Source: Campanula takesimana (taxonomy: Eukaryota > Streptophyta > Magnoliopsida > Asterales > Campanulaceae). From it: 64,000 nucleotides of DNA. This document shows positions 35,098 through 46,819 of this stretch, piece after piece; the first letter of the stretch is position 1, and the number at the start of each line of letters is the position of its first letter. The position numbers and the translations under genes were made by a program. Under the pieces are notes generated by a model. The model was not told the DNA's origin. It was given only the letters and a program-made list of their open reading frames with translations, and did no database searches. The stretch is taken from contig JAOWBW010000036.1 in the NCBI GenBank assembly GCA_026119855.1, forward strand, positions 744,001-808,000, in the 5' to 3' direction.

Positions 35098-36252
35098 AGG
35101 TACCGTTCTACTGAAAGCATGACATGGATAGTCTTTACTCGTCTTTTCACTATGGATTTGTGGGGGATTGTTGGAAACTTATGTCTTTGATATGGGTTAA
35201 AGTTGTAATATTAAACTGGGATTAAAGCCATTTAATGGTAGAAATCCATAGCTCAAAGACGTATACGTGATAAACTTACTTATTAAAGATAATTAGGATA
35301 ATCTATACTTTGATATGTTATTTTAGATTATATAATCTAATTTAATGGAAGTATATATTTATTATAATTATCTTTATGATTAAATAAGTTTATTTGTATG
35401 TTTAAGAGTTTAAGATAGTTTAATAATTACTTGTAACTTAACTAAAGTAAATAGTCCTTTAATTGGGATGGACTTTAAGGAGTTAAGTTTGACTTGGATA
35501 ATTAATATAACTAAGTCAAGAGCTTATACATAGCCCATGGTTGACCGAAAGTTGTTGGTCATGTGCTAAGTTTCAAGAGTTTCCATACTAGTACAAGTCT
35601 ATGTCCACTTTATATACTCAGTACAAAGGAAGGATAAATGGGTTAACCTAGTTTAACTAGGATTAAGAGTTCTAATCCAATGTAAGTGGACAAAACAATT
35701 AAGGAATCAAATACTGGTCCGTATAAGATGAAAGGCAGAAAGAGGAAAAGGATATACCGTTGGTTGACAGCGCAGTAAGCAGTACTTGGTACACTCACTG
35801 TGTCGTTAGTCTCATGTGTTGTTCTCTCCTATTCCGAGCTCTGTTTTCTGTTTGCTTGTCTTTACAGTCGATTCATATACTTGATGTTGAATCCTTAATC
35901 CATGGTGAAATCACGAGAGACTCAGGTGAATGAGATAGAGCCGCAGTTAGATTTGAGTCTGTGTGCATCGTTCTTGACTCAAATTCTGAGATCGTTTTAT
36001 CTTCGGAGGAATTTGTCTGTATCCGAAATCGCACGAGTAGGAGGCAATAATTTCTCTTAGGGAAGTCTTCCTAAGGCGACTCGATCAACCCCGATAAGTT
36101 TCTAACTTGTTCTTTAATTTTCGTGTTGTTATAGTATGCTTTGTTGCGTGTTACTTTAATTGTTGGTTGTACTGCGATTACACTGTTTGAATGCATGATT
36201 GCCCCGTTGATTGTTTGTTTAATCTACTTGTTGCGTAATTTATATTCCAACA
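35098..36252 (+). mobile_element. 3' end of a copia-type element: polypurine tract and 3' LTR
   Basis: ATTTGTGGGGGAT (35156-35168) is a polypurine tract abutting an LTR of 1084 bp, 35169-36252, with perfect inverted termini TGTTGGAA...TTCCAACA. Upstream sequence continues on the far side of the Athila-type insertion (to 22,661). No coding domains survive and the 5' LTR is not in the window, so copia rather than gypsy is an inference from the termini. Confidence 0.7.
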
Positions 36253-36733
36253 TAAACAACATAGAAAGTGGCATATTTAGAATATTAAATCTATTACAAT
36301 TTGTAAGTGACATTCGGAAATGTCATAGGACATTAGACCCGTCATTGATGCTAAATATTAAGCTAGTGACATTCAAACAATGAGGCTAATTTTATAAAGT
36401 GACATTTAAATTAATGATACTAATATAACATAGAGGCATTTAGTTCAATGACACTATTTTGACACAGTGACATTTAGTTTAATGACAGTAATTTGACATA
36501 GTGGTACTTAGTTAATGACATTAATTTGGTCTGGTGACATTTAAATCAGTGACACTAATTAAACACACTGTCATTTATATAAATGACACCAACATATGGA
36601 TAGTGGCATTTAGGTCTACCGTGACACCACTATAGATTACATTAATTATGTAATGCCACTAACCCAATATTGCCACTAAAGTAGATAAATATGGCATTAT
36701 TAAATGTCTCTGTTTTAGGTTTTTCTTGTAGTG
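36253..36733 (-). mobile_element. Terminus of a CACTA (EnSpm) transposon with subterminal repeats
   Basis: The right end, read on the minus strand, starts CACTACAAGAAAAACC, the typical plant CACTA terminus. Inward lie many degenerate copies of a word like AGTGACATTTAATTTAATGACACTAATTT in both orientations, the usual subterminal transposase-binding array. The other end was not found; the copia LTR adjoins on the left. Confidence 0.75.
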
Positions 36734-37041
36734 TATGCAAGCAATTAAAAAAATAAAAAAATCAATGTTAGTTTTTTCAAAATTATTTATTATTAAAATA
36801 ATTTTTTATAATATTTATTTACCGTTTTGAGAATAGGACTATGAAAATGTATAAAAAAGAAAATAGGAAAACCTTGGGAATAATACTACTCGTACTACTT
36901 TTTTACACACAAATGAGTCAACACAGGCAACTTGCTAATCTGGTACCATTAGCCATTAGGGCAAAACACTGGACTAGGCAAACGCCTGCCGAAAGTGAAC
37001 CTCCAAAAATTGAAAGCCGTTCATTTATTTATGGAAACAAA

Positions 37042-37194
37042 GACAAAAACTTGTGTGAGACGGTTTCACATGTGAGACGGATCTTTATGAGAGAGTAAAT
37101 GGTTTGCCCCTTATGGGTGGGGATGGGTAAACCCATTTCCTCTCTCAACAAGATCCGTCTCACCGTGTGAGACCGTCTCACACAAATGTTCCTC
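37042..37194. mobile_element. Mutator-like MITE, GAC...CTC family (member 2)
   Basis: 153 bp with perfect 9-bp target duplication GGAAACAAA (37033-37041 and 37195-37203). It starts GACAAAAACTTGTGTGAGACGG, ends in CTC, and is largely a GAGACGG/CCGTCTC foldback. It sits about 550 bp beyond the 3' end of the ABCG gene. Confidence 0.85.
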
Positions 37195-37372
37195 GGAAAC
37201 AAATGAGGTTTATTTACAGCAAAAGATTAATCTTTCTCCTTTTCCATTGCTCAATCATCCTTTCATAATTTTGACTAAAAACTCCTTTATATTTAAAGCG
37301 TTCCAACTTCCAACCATTTTCACAAAAAGATTATAAAGTCAAGTTTACATTAATGAAAAGAGAGAGACACAT

Positions 37373-37698
37373 ATCCTTCCGTCCCACCGAGACTTAACTT
37401 GTTGGTACCGTCGGAGAGAGAAAGTAAAATGGTGGACAGTTGTTGTGAGTGATTACGTAAGTAAATAAGTAGGGGAGAAAAAAATTGAACATTTTAGGTA
37501 AGTAGCCATTAGTATAAGACCCTAAAATGAAAATAAGTAGCCATTATTTTAAGACGGAGGGAGTAAAATATTAATAGAGAAGGAGAGGTTGTGAGTATGA
37601 AAATTAAATATACCATTTTGTGCAGTCTTATTTATGATTTATGATGGGACGAATGAAAAATGAAAAAACTATCACTTTCAGTGAGACGGAGGGAGTAT
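37373..37698. mobile_element. Stowaway-like remnants downstream of the ABCG gene
   Basis: The left end is CCTTCCGTCCCACCGAGA. Right ends CCCTCCGTCTTAA (inverted, near 37,566) and CCCTCCGTCTCACTGA (inverted, near 37,697) suggest one element inside or beside another. Boundaries are uncertain. Confidence 0.45.
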
Positions 37699-37732
37699 AA
37701 GATAAGATATTACTGCTTTTTTTTTTTTTTTT

Positions 37733-39847
37733 TTAACAAAATACAATAACCTTTAGAAAAAACATGTAATCCACTCTAAAGTCAAACGAAACTCCAAAGT
37801 AATTGACCACCTTAATTACCTCCTCTTGTTCTTGCTTCCAATTAACAATGCAAAATAATAGACAATTCTGAAGAAAACCCCCCAACCAAAAGTGACCCAA
37901 AGGCATTGCCATTTGTTCAACTGTGTCACAGCTTGAAGCCCCAATATTTCCGCACCCGTAGCCATACAAGTCGTACGACTTATGTTCAACCCCCATTGTG
38001 CTCCCCATGCATTCCAACACCTTCTCTTTCATGACATCCGGCGCTGCACTTAACGGCGAGCTATCAAAAATCTGCGAACCCGTAATAAAGCACCTCGACG
38101 GGTTGTCAAATTCGTTATGCATGGCTGCTTCGTACGGGTACTTGATCAAGGATAAATAATGAAACCAAATCCAAAAAGATGGGATTCGGTCGCGAGTTAT
38201 AAAGAATCCGCTCATGACTAGATAGTACGCTACCATTGCAATCCCTACCGTGTAGGCTATCATTGCGTTGGGCACGAGTCCAGAAAGGCATGTTACGAAT
38301 GAATTCCCGCACCAAAGTGAAGATAAGACTACTAGGTAGTAGAAGGCGAAACCCGAGACTCCGCCTTCTAGGCCAACCCCCCAAAATGTAATCACGGTGA
38401 AAGGTATAGAGAGGAAAATCAATGGAGGCACGTTCATGACTGTGTTTGAGAGCACGTATGAGGAACGACGATACGCGTTGTAAGCTGTCTCTCTCAAGAA
38501 AATGAACCGCTCTTGAAGCAATGTAGGCAAGACGTCAGCGCACGAGTAGAACATTGTTGACATGCCGAATGAGAAAAACCCTACCCTTTCTTGTATGCCT
38601 CTCGGGGATCTTTCGAGGTGCCAAAAGATTGTCCCTAAGATGAAGCTCGTGACAATTACGGCTGCAAAGCGAATGCCTAGTAGACCCGGCATTCTAAATA
38701 AATTCTTGGTGGATCTTTTCATTAGGATCCACATTTCGGTCCAGAAAGGATTTGGAAATGTTGTCGCGCCAGAGGCTGACCTTCCCCTGGCACGCATGGT
38801 GTCATGTAATGACAAGCAATTTGGAAACATTTTATCGGAATGGTCTTGAGACCAATGCTTAATGTGCTCAACCAAATTGTCACCTCCACCCGGGGAAGCT
38901 TCGAGTTCGCTAATAAGATCAAGGGCGAACTCGATCGGGCTATCCTTTTCAGGAACCCGATAACCCAAGTCATCAAGAAACAGTGGCAACTCAACTGGAG
39001 ATCCATAATACGCAACTCGCCCGAATGATAAGAGCAAGATGCGGTCAAGCAAGCCAACTATCCGTGAACTCGGTTGGTGTACCGATGTTACAACTATGCT
39101 CCCACTTTCCGCCACCTTCTTCAGCACTTTCATCACCTTGTATGCACAAGTCGAATCGAGCCCAGAAGTGGGCTCGTCGAGTAACAAAATCATGGGTTCG
39201 TGTATAATATCGACCCCAATGGAGACACGGCGGCGTTCTCCACCCGAGACACCTCTGTGGCTCACATCACCGATTATAGTATCAGCTGCTCTATGAAGCC
39301 CTAACTGATCAATTAGGGCTTCAACTCTGAGTCTCTTGCGAGACTCAGAGACAGTTCCAGGAAGCCGGAACTGAGCAGCATAAGTCAGCGTCTCCCTGAC
39401 CGTCAACATGGGAAACAACACATCATCTTGCATTACATAAGTGGTAATAGACTTGAAAACCTCCGAATCCAACCTCTCCCGGTTGACCATCACCTTACCC
39501 TTCAAACTTCCTTTGACCATCCGGTCAGCTAACGCGTCTATCAGCGTTGACTTTCCGGAACCACTGCCTCCGAGTATTGCGAATATTTCTCCGTCCCGGG
39601 CTTCGCCCGAGATGTCACTGATAAGGACTTTTGAGCTTTTTCCGGCAGTGAACGATATTTTGGGGCTAAGATTGACGCTGTAAGTGAGGTTTGTGAAGGA
39701 AAGTAGGAGGGGAAAGTGAGATGGTGACCGAGGGTCAGTCATTTGTAGGACGGTTTCATCCAAAGAGCCGGCGGTCTTGAGAAGCTCGCTAAGAGTTGGG
39801 CTGTTACAGTAGCTGACCGGAGAATCCATGGCTACTATTCGAGACAT
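37733..39847 (-). CDS. ABCG half-size transporter, apparent frameshift near the 3' end
   Basis: This is a plant ABCG (white-brown complex) half-transporter, a membrane pump that acts as a dimer, commonly on lipid, wax or suberin precursors or hormones; its substrate here is unknown. The nucleotide-binding domain comes first: Walker A GGSGSGKST (residues 93-101), Q-loop Q140, signature VSGGE (200-204), Walker B ILLLDEP (220-226), H-loop H257. The membrane domain of about six helices starts near residue 370. The open frame is 704 codons in one exon, starting MSRIVAMDSP, which fits the intronless ABCG1/2/6/16/20-type clade. From about residue 644 the frame departs from the family. One base over, it reads NKWQCLW and ends SKNKRR with a stop at 37816-37818, the usual ABCG ending. 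A one-base loss near 37,916-37,921 is inferred, either a real mutation or an assembly error. This is the only host gene in the window. Confidence 0.9.
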   Translation of the reverse strand: MSRIVAMDSPVSYCNSPTLSELLKTAGSLDETVLQMTDPRSPSHFPLLLSFTNLTYSVNLSPKISFTAGKSSKVLISDISGEARDGEIFAILGGSGSGKSTLIDALADRMVKGSLKGKVMVNRERLDSEVFKSITTYVMQDDVLFPMLTVRETLTYAAQFRLPGTVSESRKRLRVEALIDQLGLHRAADTIIGDVSHRGVSGGERRRVSIGVDIIHEPMILLLDEPTSGLDSTCAYKVMKVLKKVAESGSIVVTSVHQPSSRIVGLLDRILLLSFGRVAYYGSPVELPLFLDDLGYRVPEKDSPIEFALDLISELEASPGGGDNLVEHIKHWSQDHSDKMFPNCLSLHDTMRARGRSASGATTFPNPFWTEMWILMKRSTKNLFRMPGLLGIRFAAVIVTSFILGTIFWHLERSPRGIQERVGFFSFGMSTMFYSCADVLPTLLQERFIFLRETAYNAYRRSSYVLSNTVMNVPPLIFLSIPFTVITFWGVGLEGGVSGFAFYYLVVLSSLWCGNSFVTCLSGLVPNAMIAYTVGIAMVAYYLVMSGFFITRDRIPSFWIWFHYLSLIKYPYEAAMHNEFDNPSRCFITGSQIFDSSPLSAAPDVMKEKVLECMGSTMGVEHKSYDLYGYGCGNIGASSCDTVEQMAMPLGHFWLGGFLQNCLLFCIVNWKQEQEEVIKVVNYFGVSFDFRVDYMFFLKVIVFC

Positions 39848-39889
39848 TTTGGATTCTTTGTGGATATGGAATGGAAATGTGAATACATA

Positions 39890-39897
39890 AATTTATA
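39890..39897 (-). promoter_or_regulatory. Possible TATA box of the ABCG gene
   Basis: Minus strand TATAAATT lies about 45 bases before the ATG, implying a very short leader. An alternative AT-rich site lies near 40,000-40,017. Composition alone makes such matches common here. Confidence 0.3.
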
Positions 39898-40200
39898 TGA
39901 TTTGTATAAGGAGAAAAGAGATGAAAGTTTAGCAATTGTGTAAGATGCATGAATATGCATTAATATTGGTCTCTCTTATACATATTAGTATATGTATATA
40001 TGTATATATACATATATGCTTCCATGCATGTTCATGCAACAAATGGAGTTATGGACCACAAATGGAGAGACCACTTTCAAGGATGGGTAACAGGTGCACC
40101 GGCCATTGCGTGGATCCCGAAGTTTCGTGGTTGTTTGACCGTTGGATGAGCTTAAAACTGTATATTTAAAAGGAAAAAAAAAACTGAGACTTATCAATTA

Positions 40201-41201
40201 CTCCCTCCGTCCCACTCGAATTAGGACAAATTTCCATTTTGGGTGTCCCATTCGAATTAGGACAACCCAAAAATGGAAGTGTTTTATTTAATGGGACCCA
40301 CATTCACACTCACAACAATTTTCATACTCACAACACCTACTCCACTAACACTTTTTCCTTAGACAAAAACTTGGGTGAGAACACTCCAACCCGTCTCATG
40401 GGTGAGACGGGTCATTTTTTTGACCCATTACCCGACCCACAACCCTGCTCCAGGACTCATGGGGGGACCCTGCCACGTGGCAGCCCCGCATTGGCCGATT
40501 TTTTTTTATTTTTTTTTTGCGTTTTTTAAAATTTTTATATTTTTTATTTTTGGTTTTTTTTCGGTTTGTGAAAAGTAATAGTTACCATCTCTTAAAGTAA
40601 TAGTGTTTTTCCTATGTTTTCTTCGTTTGCCAAAAGTAATACTTATTATAACTAAAATGTAACAAACGTGTTATTTATATGTAATAGTATTTGTACATAA
40701 TTGTAATACATATGTATAGATATCTATATGTTTTTAAACAATAAGTTACAATGTGGTCAAATTTATCATGATACATGTAAAAGTATTACATTATCTATAG
40801 AAATCTGTTACAATTTCGTCAATCAAAGTGTTACATTTACTTGTATAAACTTACTATTACATTCATATACATAAGTTATTACTTTTTCAAATGGGTAAAA
40901 ACGAGCTTTTGTTTTTTTAAAACAAGTATTACGTTTACTTATGAACAATGTTACTTTAAGAGATGGTAACTATTATTTTTTGCTAAACCACTGAAAAGCC
41001 GGAAAAAAAAAAAAAAAATAAATAAATAAATAAATAAATAAAATCGGCCAATGGTGGGTTGCCACGTGGCGGGTTCGGCCCATGGGTCATGGGGCGACCC
41101 GTCTCATGCATGAGACGGATCCCCTTGTTCTCATGGGAGACCACCTCTTTTCCTTAATCCCCATGCCCAACCCAAAAATCCTAATTCGGGTGGGACGGAG
41201 G
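40201..41201. mobile_element. Stowaway MITE split by a Mutator-like MITE
   Basis: The ends CTCCCTCCGTCCCACTCGAATTAGG and, inverted, CCTCCGTCCCACCCGAATTAGG are flanked by TA (40199-40200 and 41202-41203). Its core was interrupted by the element at 40362-41147. Confidence 0.85.
40362..41147. mobile_element. Mutator-like MITE, GAC...CTC family (member 3)
   Basis: Perfect 9-bp duplication TTTTCCTTA (40353-40361 and 41148-41156). It starts GACAAAAACTTGGG and ends ACCACCTC. It has the same subterminal CCGTCTCAT/ATGAGACGG palindromes, CCACGTGGC blocks and GTTACATT-rich core as the element at 5514. It lies about 500 bp upstream of the ABCG start. Confidence 0.88.
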
Positions 41202-41240
41202 TATTAGATATTTAAAAAAATAAATTGGTGCAAAATGTTA

Positions 41241-41475
41241 CTCCCTCTGGTCCAAAATAACTGGCACTTTTGGTCAAACGGATGTAAGTTTGACTAATAA
41301 ATTTAAACCAAAAATAATGATCCTAATAAAAATCTAAAAAATGTTATTAAAAGTATTATTAATTATAATACAATGACAAATTTTAGATTTTTATTAGCAT
41401 TATTTTCTTATTTAAATTATTGGTCAAAGCTACATCCGATTGACCAAAAGTGACAGTTATTTTGGATCAGGGGAG
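41241..41475. mobile_element. Stowaway MITE
   Basis: CTCCCTCTGGTCCAAAATAACTG and, inverted, CTCCCCTGATCCAAAATAACTG, flanked by TA. Confidence 0.8.
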
Positions 41476-42052
41476 TATAAGACGAGAAATATTCTGTTAG
41501 TATAGTATAACATGTAATTCATCCACTTGCATCTCATCTATTGGTTTCAACTTTGTGCGGCTAGATTATTATTAGACTTTATTAGATTGTCTTACAATTT
41601 AATTGCCCCGCTCAAAATTCTAATTTTAATTTTACTCCATTTTTTTTTTTTTTTTTTGTTACGCTGAAGATTTTTGTGATATGATCACACTTTTGTTCTT
41701 TAAATTGCTCAATCAAAATTAATTTTACGGGATTGTGAGACATTGATTTGGTTTCAGGATTTGAAATGGAAATGGAAACTAGAAAGTAAATTTATGAATT
41801 GGTTTTTCTAACATGTGCCCTAAGAGTACATGTTCAGCGATTTAAATAAGTAATTCTCCACATTTATATGCTTCCATAAATATGTAAGTTTACTTACATA
41901 CAAAATATATCGCTATAGTTACGGAAATGAATGAGTTAAAGTAAGTTTAATAAATACATTGATTTGCATATTTAAATCACTTAACATGTGCCTTTAGAGC
42001 ACAAATTAGAAAAATCGTGAATGAAAATGGAAGCTAGGTCTTGATAAGTATA

Positions 42053-42611
42053 CTCCCTCCGTCCCACCTCACTTGATACCCATGAGGTGGGCACAATAAT
42101 TAAGGAGAATAAATAAAATAAGGAAAATGTGTGGTAGAAAATGAAGAGAGAGAATGAGTGGGTAAATAGTATTATTAGTTGAATAAATTGAGTGGTGGAA
42201 AATAAATAGAGAAAATGAGTGGTGGGGTAGAGTGAATATAAATTTATAAAAAGTACCCCCTCCGTCTTTTTAGTCTGTTCACTTTTTGCCATTTTGGGTG
42301 TCCCATTTTGATTGTTCACAATCCGAAAGAGGAAAGTTTATATTATTTTTTATTCAATGGGACCCACTTATCATACTCACAACAACTATCCCACTCACAA
42401 TTCTAACTCCACTCACATATCACATCATACTTTTCATACTCACAACACTCACTCAACTACTAATATAAAACATTTTTTCTTAAAACTTGTGCATTGGTCA
42501 AAGTGTGAACAAACTAAAAAGACGGAGGGAGTATGCTATTTTGGGAAGTGTCAAGTGAGCTGAGACAATTCAAAATAGAAATAAGTGTCAAGTAAGCTTG
42601 GACGTATTGAG
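42053..42611. mobile_element. Stowaway MITE with a second Stowaway inside
   Basis: The ends CTCCCTCCGTCCCACCTCACTTGA and, inverted, CTCAATACGTCCAAGCTTACTTGA are flanked by TA. The second element, 42256-42531, has ends CCCCCTCCGTCTTTTTAG and CTCCCTCCGTCTTTTTAG and its own TA. Confidence 0.78.
42256..42531. mobile_element. Nested Stowaway MITE
   Basis: Inverted CTCCCTCCGTCTTTTTAGT ends and TA duplications at 42254-42255 and 42532-42533. Confidence 0.82.
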
Positions 42612-42662
42612 TATATGCCTTCTTGAAACAGGCAATAAATGGAGTTCAGTAAGGTAAAGATC

Positions 42663-42900
42663 ACTCTGTCCCACAAATGATATTTCCATTTTGAGGGTAA
42701 GTAATAGCTGAACCGTCTATCGTTGCGCAATCAGTAAATTTGTGTCAATCTTGTTATCACAATGAAATTATAAAAATTGTTTCGTAAATCACTTAATGAT
42801 TTATCAATTATATCGACATCAATGTTTGGACAAAGTTCATTTGTGTTGACCCTAAAAAGTCAAATGAGACAAACTTTTTGGGTCAGAGGAAGAGGGAGTA
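42663..42900. mobile_element. Decayed Stowaway-like MITE
   Basis: The left end CACTCTGTCCCACAAA and right end, inverted, CTCCCTCTTCCTCTGACCCAAAAA are only loosely complementary. Confidence 0.4.
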
Positions 42901-43021
42901 TAATATAAGATGCAAGTAAATGTGACCGTAATATTCTCAGATGACCGCTAAAATGTAACTCATATCATTACTAGAAAAATGTCTTTTATAGACTACTTGT
43001 TTGTGACCGCAATATTTAATA

Positions 43022-43287
43022 CTCACTCCGTCTCATTTTAAATTGCATAAAACCGTCATTGCACTAGAATTAAAAAAAAAATGTGAAAAAAGTAATGTAT
43101 TATGAGTGTAGATAGTTGGATAGGAGAACGAACGTGAATTGAGAATAATTTGTGGGCTTAGCTGAAGTGAATATGGCAAGTTGACCCACTAATTAAAAAT
43201 ATAAAATATTTTTTACTTTTGAATTTTGCAATTTTTATAGGAAATTTAAAATGGCAAATTTTGTAATTTGAAATGAGATGGAGTGAG
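43022..43287. mobile_element. Stowaway MITE
   Basis: CTCACTCCGTCTCATTTTAAATT and, inverted, CTCACTCCATCTCATTTCAAATT, flanked by TA. Confidence 0.8.
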
Positions 43288-43694
43288 TAGTTCCTATTTT
43301 AACATTTTTAGGACAGCATGCCTCATAATCCCTATTTTGAGATACTATTTATATAATACTCTCTATTTTGGGACACCGTTATCAAATGGTCTCTATTTTA
43401 AAATGTTATTTTTATATCTGACACTGTAATATATGTCTTGTTAGAACAAAAGAATGATTTTGAAGGAAGAAGAAACAACGCAGTAGCAACAGGAGAAGAT
43501 CCGGTCGGGTACCTTGGGAGGTCCGGCCGGACCATGAGCAAGATCCGGGCGCATCTTGTCCTAGACCCGGGCGGACCTAGGCAATTTCGGCAATTCCGAA
43601 TTCTGGTACTGTTCTGGCTTGCGTAGAAAGTAAATCAAGTCATTTAGGGATTTGGTTTAGGACTCCTTTTATCTTCTGAATTCGGTCTCTAAAA

Positions 43695-43763
<69 letters not shown>

Positions 43764-45617
43764 GTTGGTGAGGAGAGTTGTGGGTTTGACATGTGTACAT
43801 GTTTTAGTAAAAGCTTGAATTTGGAGAAGCCACATCAACATCAGACTAAAATGTAATGACTTTTGATATTCTCATTCTTAGCTAATACTATTAGTTAATC
43901 ATATTAGTAATTATATGAGTTAACTATTACTATTAATAGTATAAGTTAACTATTATTATTAATAGTAGGCAAAACTGCACCAAAAATCACTCAACTATGA
44001 CCAGTTTGGGTATTTAGTGACTAAACAAATTTCCTTTTGAAACAACACATTCAACTTATTTATTTTTGCATCCATAGTCACTATCACTAACCCCGTTAGA
44101 TTTTTGGCGTTAAATAGTCATGTGCACCGCATGCGACCAAATTTGAAAGGGTAATTTAGGTAATACAATCTAAATAGTCTAAAAAAAATTATAGGGTTTA
44201 TTTTTCAATTTTATAAATTTGAAGGGGTAATTTGGAGAGAGGCGATTCTTGGGAGATTTTCGCCAGAATTTTTCCGGCGGCTGTTTCTCCCACTCTGGTG
44301 ATTATTTTTCAGATCCCAACGGTCAGAATGTGCGCCTAAGTGATGCGAACATACCCCAAAAGCTTGAAGACGATCCAACGGTTAACGAAGCGGGAATTTC
44401 ATTTTTTCTGGTCCCATTTTGGGAGGTGACGAATTTTGTTTTTCTTTCGATTTGTACTGTTTTGGTCAAATTTCTTCGCCATTTGCTTGTTGTGGCCGGT
44501 GCCTAGATCTTTCCTAGGATCGGCTATGGTGAAGGAGGGGATTGGAGTTGGGTTTGATGGTGTTGGAGGCACTAATGGTGGATCTAGGGTTTTACAAACT
44601 AAATAAACATTATAAATGAAAACCCGGACCAGAAAAAATGAAATTCCCGCTTCGTTAACCATTAGATCGTCTTAAAACTTTTGGGGTATGTTCGCATCAC
44701 TTAGGCTCACATTCTGACCGTTGGGATCTGAAAATAATCTCCGGAGCAGGAGAAACAGCCGCCGGAAAAATTCTGACGAAAATCTTCTAAGAATCGACTC
44801 TCTCCAAATTACCCCTTCAAATTTATAAAATTGAAAAAAAACCCTATAATTTCTTTTATACTATTTAGACTGTATTACCTAAATTACCCCTTCAAATTTG
44901 GTTACATGCGGTGCACATGACTATTTAACGCCAAAAATCTAACGGGGTTAGTGATAGTGACTATGGATGCAAAAATAAATAAGTTGAATGTGTTGCTTCA
45001 AAAGGAAATTAGTTTAGTGACCAAATACCCAAACTGGTCATAGTTGAGTGATTTTTGGTGCAGTTTTGCTTTAATAGTATAAGTTAACCATTACTATTAA
45101 TAGTATTAGTTAACAATATTAGTTACAATAAAAGTTAAATATTACTATTAATAGTATTAGTTAACTATAATAGCTACTATATATAATTTAATTATTACTA
45201 TTAATAGTATTAGTTAACCATAATAGTTACTTTATAAGTTATTTTTTACTATTAATAGTATTGGTTAACTATAATAGGCTACATACATTAACTATTACTA
45301 TTATTAGTATTAGTTAATTATATAAGTTAGATTATTAATTTTTAATATTAATCATAATAGTTACTATATCAATTAACTATTACTATTAATAATATTATTT
45401 TATTATAATAATTATTATTATATAGATTAATTATTGCTATTAATATATATTAACTATTACTATCAATAGTATTAATTGATTATAATATTTATTATAATAA
45501 TAGTAATCATATAGATTAATTTTTATTATTAATAGTATTAGTTAAAATGATGATTACTATATTAATTAACTATAGTTAAAATATTTTTTAAGACATAGTA
45601 TTGGTTTCGCCCGCTAG
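43695..45617 (+). mobile_element. Helitron F, copy 2 (most complete)
   Basis: It starts TCTATATATATA after an A and ends CGCCCGCTAG (45614-45617) before a T. The flanking LTR sequence rejoins cleanly as A|T. It begins with a long (TA)n tract, then a short unique head, then palindromic AT repeats of ACTATTAATAGT/TAGTTAAC type, with a foldback nested at 43968-45070. The 3' hairpin is weak or absent, which is unusual. Confidence 0.72.
43968..45070. mobile_element. Mutator-like foldback, copy 2
   Basis: Same element as at 18612, inverted. Target duplication TTAATAGTA at 43959-43967 and 45071-45079. The last base of the right end is changed (TTTTGCT instead of TTTTGCC). Confidence 0.88.
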
Positions 45618-46007
45618 TCCCAATAAATACTAGCCATAAAGTAGTACTTGTTTCTTGTGTGATCGAAGACATAGAGAGAGAGAGAGAGATCAATAATTCT
45701 AGTTCTAGGGATTTGCATAGCTAGGAACTTTGTGATCAAAGTTCGTGCAAACATAGATTAGTGTGATTATCTTCTTGTAATTGTTTATCCGCCATAATAA
45801 TATCTGTTTCCCTTTGCCCGTGGAGGTAGCCAATAGAGATTGGTGAACCACGTAAATTCTGTGTTGATTTGTGTTCATTATTATTTATCTCTTGGATCTG
45901 ATTTACTAACATGTCTCAAAAATGGTTTTGATACTCACTTATTTGAGACTCCTAAATAGTCTCGGTTGTATGCTAATTCAAACATGGACGGTTATAGATG
46001 ACATTAA

Positions 46008-46819
46008 TGTCGCGCCCCTGACCCGTGGTCCTACTTGGCCCCACGCTTGGGACACGATTGGAAGACGTTATAAAACACTTTTAGAAAATTTTTCGAAATA
46101 TACTTTCATAAAGTTTAACAAAATTCACACTTGAAGTTCAAAGACTTCCACTAACTTTCAAACAAACTTTTCAAACAACTTTCACAAACGAAAGTATTTA
46201 GCCCGAAGCCTTACAAACTTTTATACAAATGTACATACAACGACATTATCCAAAATATAGGTGTTACAAGATGATAAAGTCAAGGAAACTTTACCAAAAA
46301 GGTTATACATCTAAGTAATGTAAACTTTACAAAACAAATCCCAACTCTTACCACTTTAACGTCCTCCCATGCCAAGGTGTCCTATACCCTGGACTCGCCT
46401 TTATCTATTTCCCGAAAAAGTATCGCAGAAATATGTTTTGTTCGGGTAGAAATGACCTACTCAACGCCTCTTTTCTCCCAGGAAAGTACGAGAGAATTGC
46501 AGAGAAAAAATGAACACAGAGAAAGGAGAGAAGAAGCATGTTATAAAGATATTTTGCCTTATTTTTATACTTTAGTCACCCAACTTCCATTTTTAACACT
46601 TTAGCCCCTTAACTTATATTTTTAACAAGGACCCTAAAGTTTCAACTTAATCATTTAACTCCTTTAACCATTATTACTACTAACTAAGTAAATAGCACAT
46701 TTAATCAAGTAAGATGTGCAAGTCATAAATATGATGCAACACATAAAATGCACACATAATGTCAAATTAAAATCCCCAAAAATATAAAATAAATAGGGAC
46801 GGGTTTTGGGGTCGTTACA
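46008..46819 (-). mobile_element. Ty3/gypsy solo LTR, copy 2
   Basis: 812 bp, inverted counterpart of 16863-17674, flanked by ATTAA at 46003-46007 and 46820-46824. The region 46,825-48,031 between it and Helitron E is AT-rich and noncoding. Confidence 0.88.

Larger units (their letters stand above)
43439..45911 (+). mobile_element. Copia-type solo LTR, copy 2, with nested Helitron
   Basis: It starts TGTTAGAAC and ends CTAACA, with the 5-bp duplication TGTCT perfect (43434-43438 and 45912-45916). Without the nested Helitron it is about 550 bp. It carries the GCCCGTGGAGGTAGCC and ACCACGTAAATT stretch near its end. No internal domains adjoin it, so it is a solo LTR. Confidence 0.88.

Noticed and set aside
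36254..36720. Tandem-like GTGACATTTA repeats resembling a CRISPR-like or satellite array
   Set aside because: Spacing is irregular, copies occur in both orientations, and the array abuts a CACTACAAGAAAA terminus. They are CACTA subterminal repeats in a plant genome.
43699..43759. (TA)n tract, with its counterpart at 57,772-57,836
   Set aside because: A microsatellite at the Helitron F head. Length differences between copies are expected slippage.
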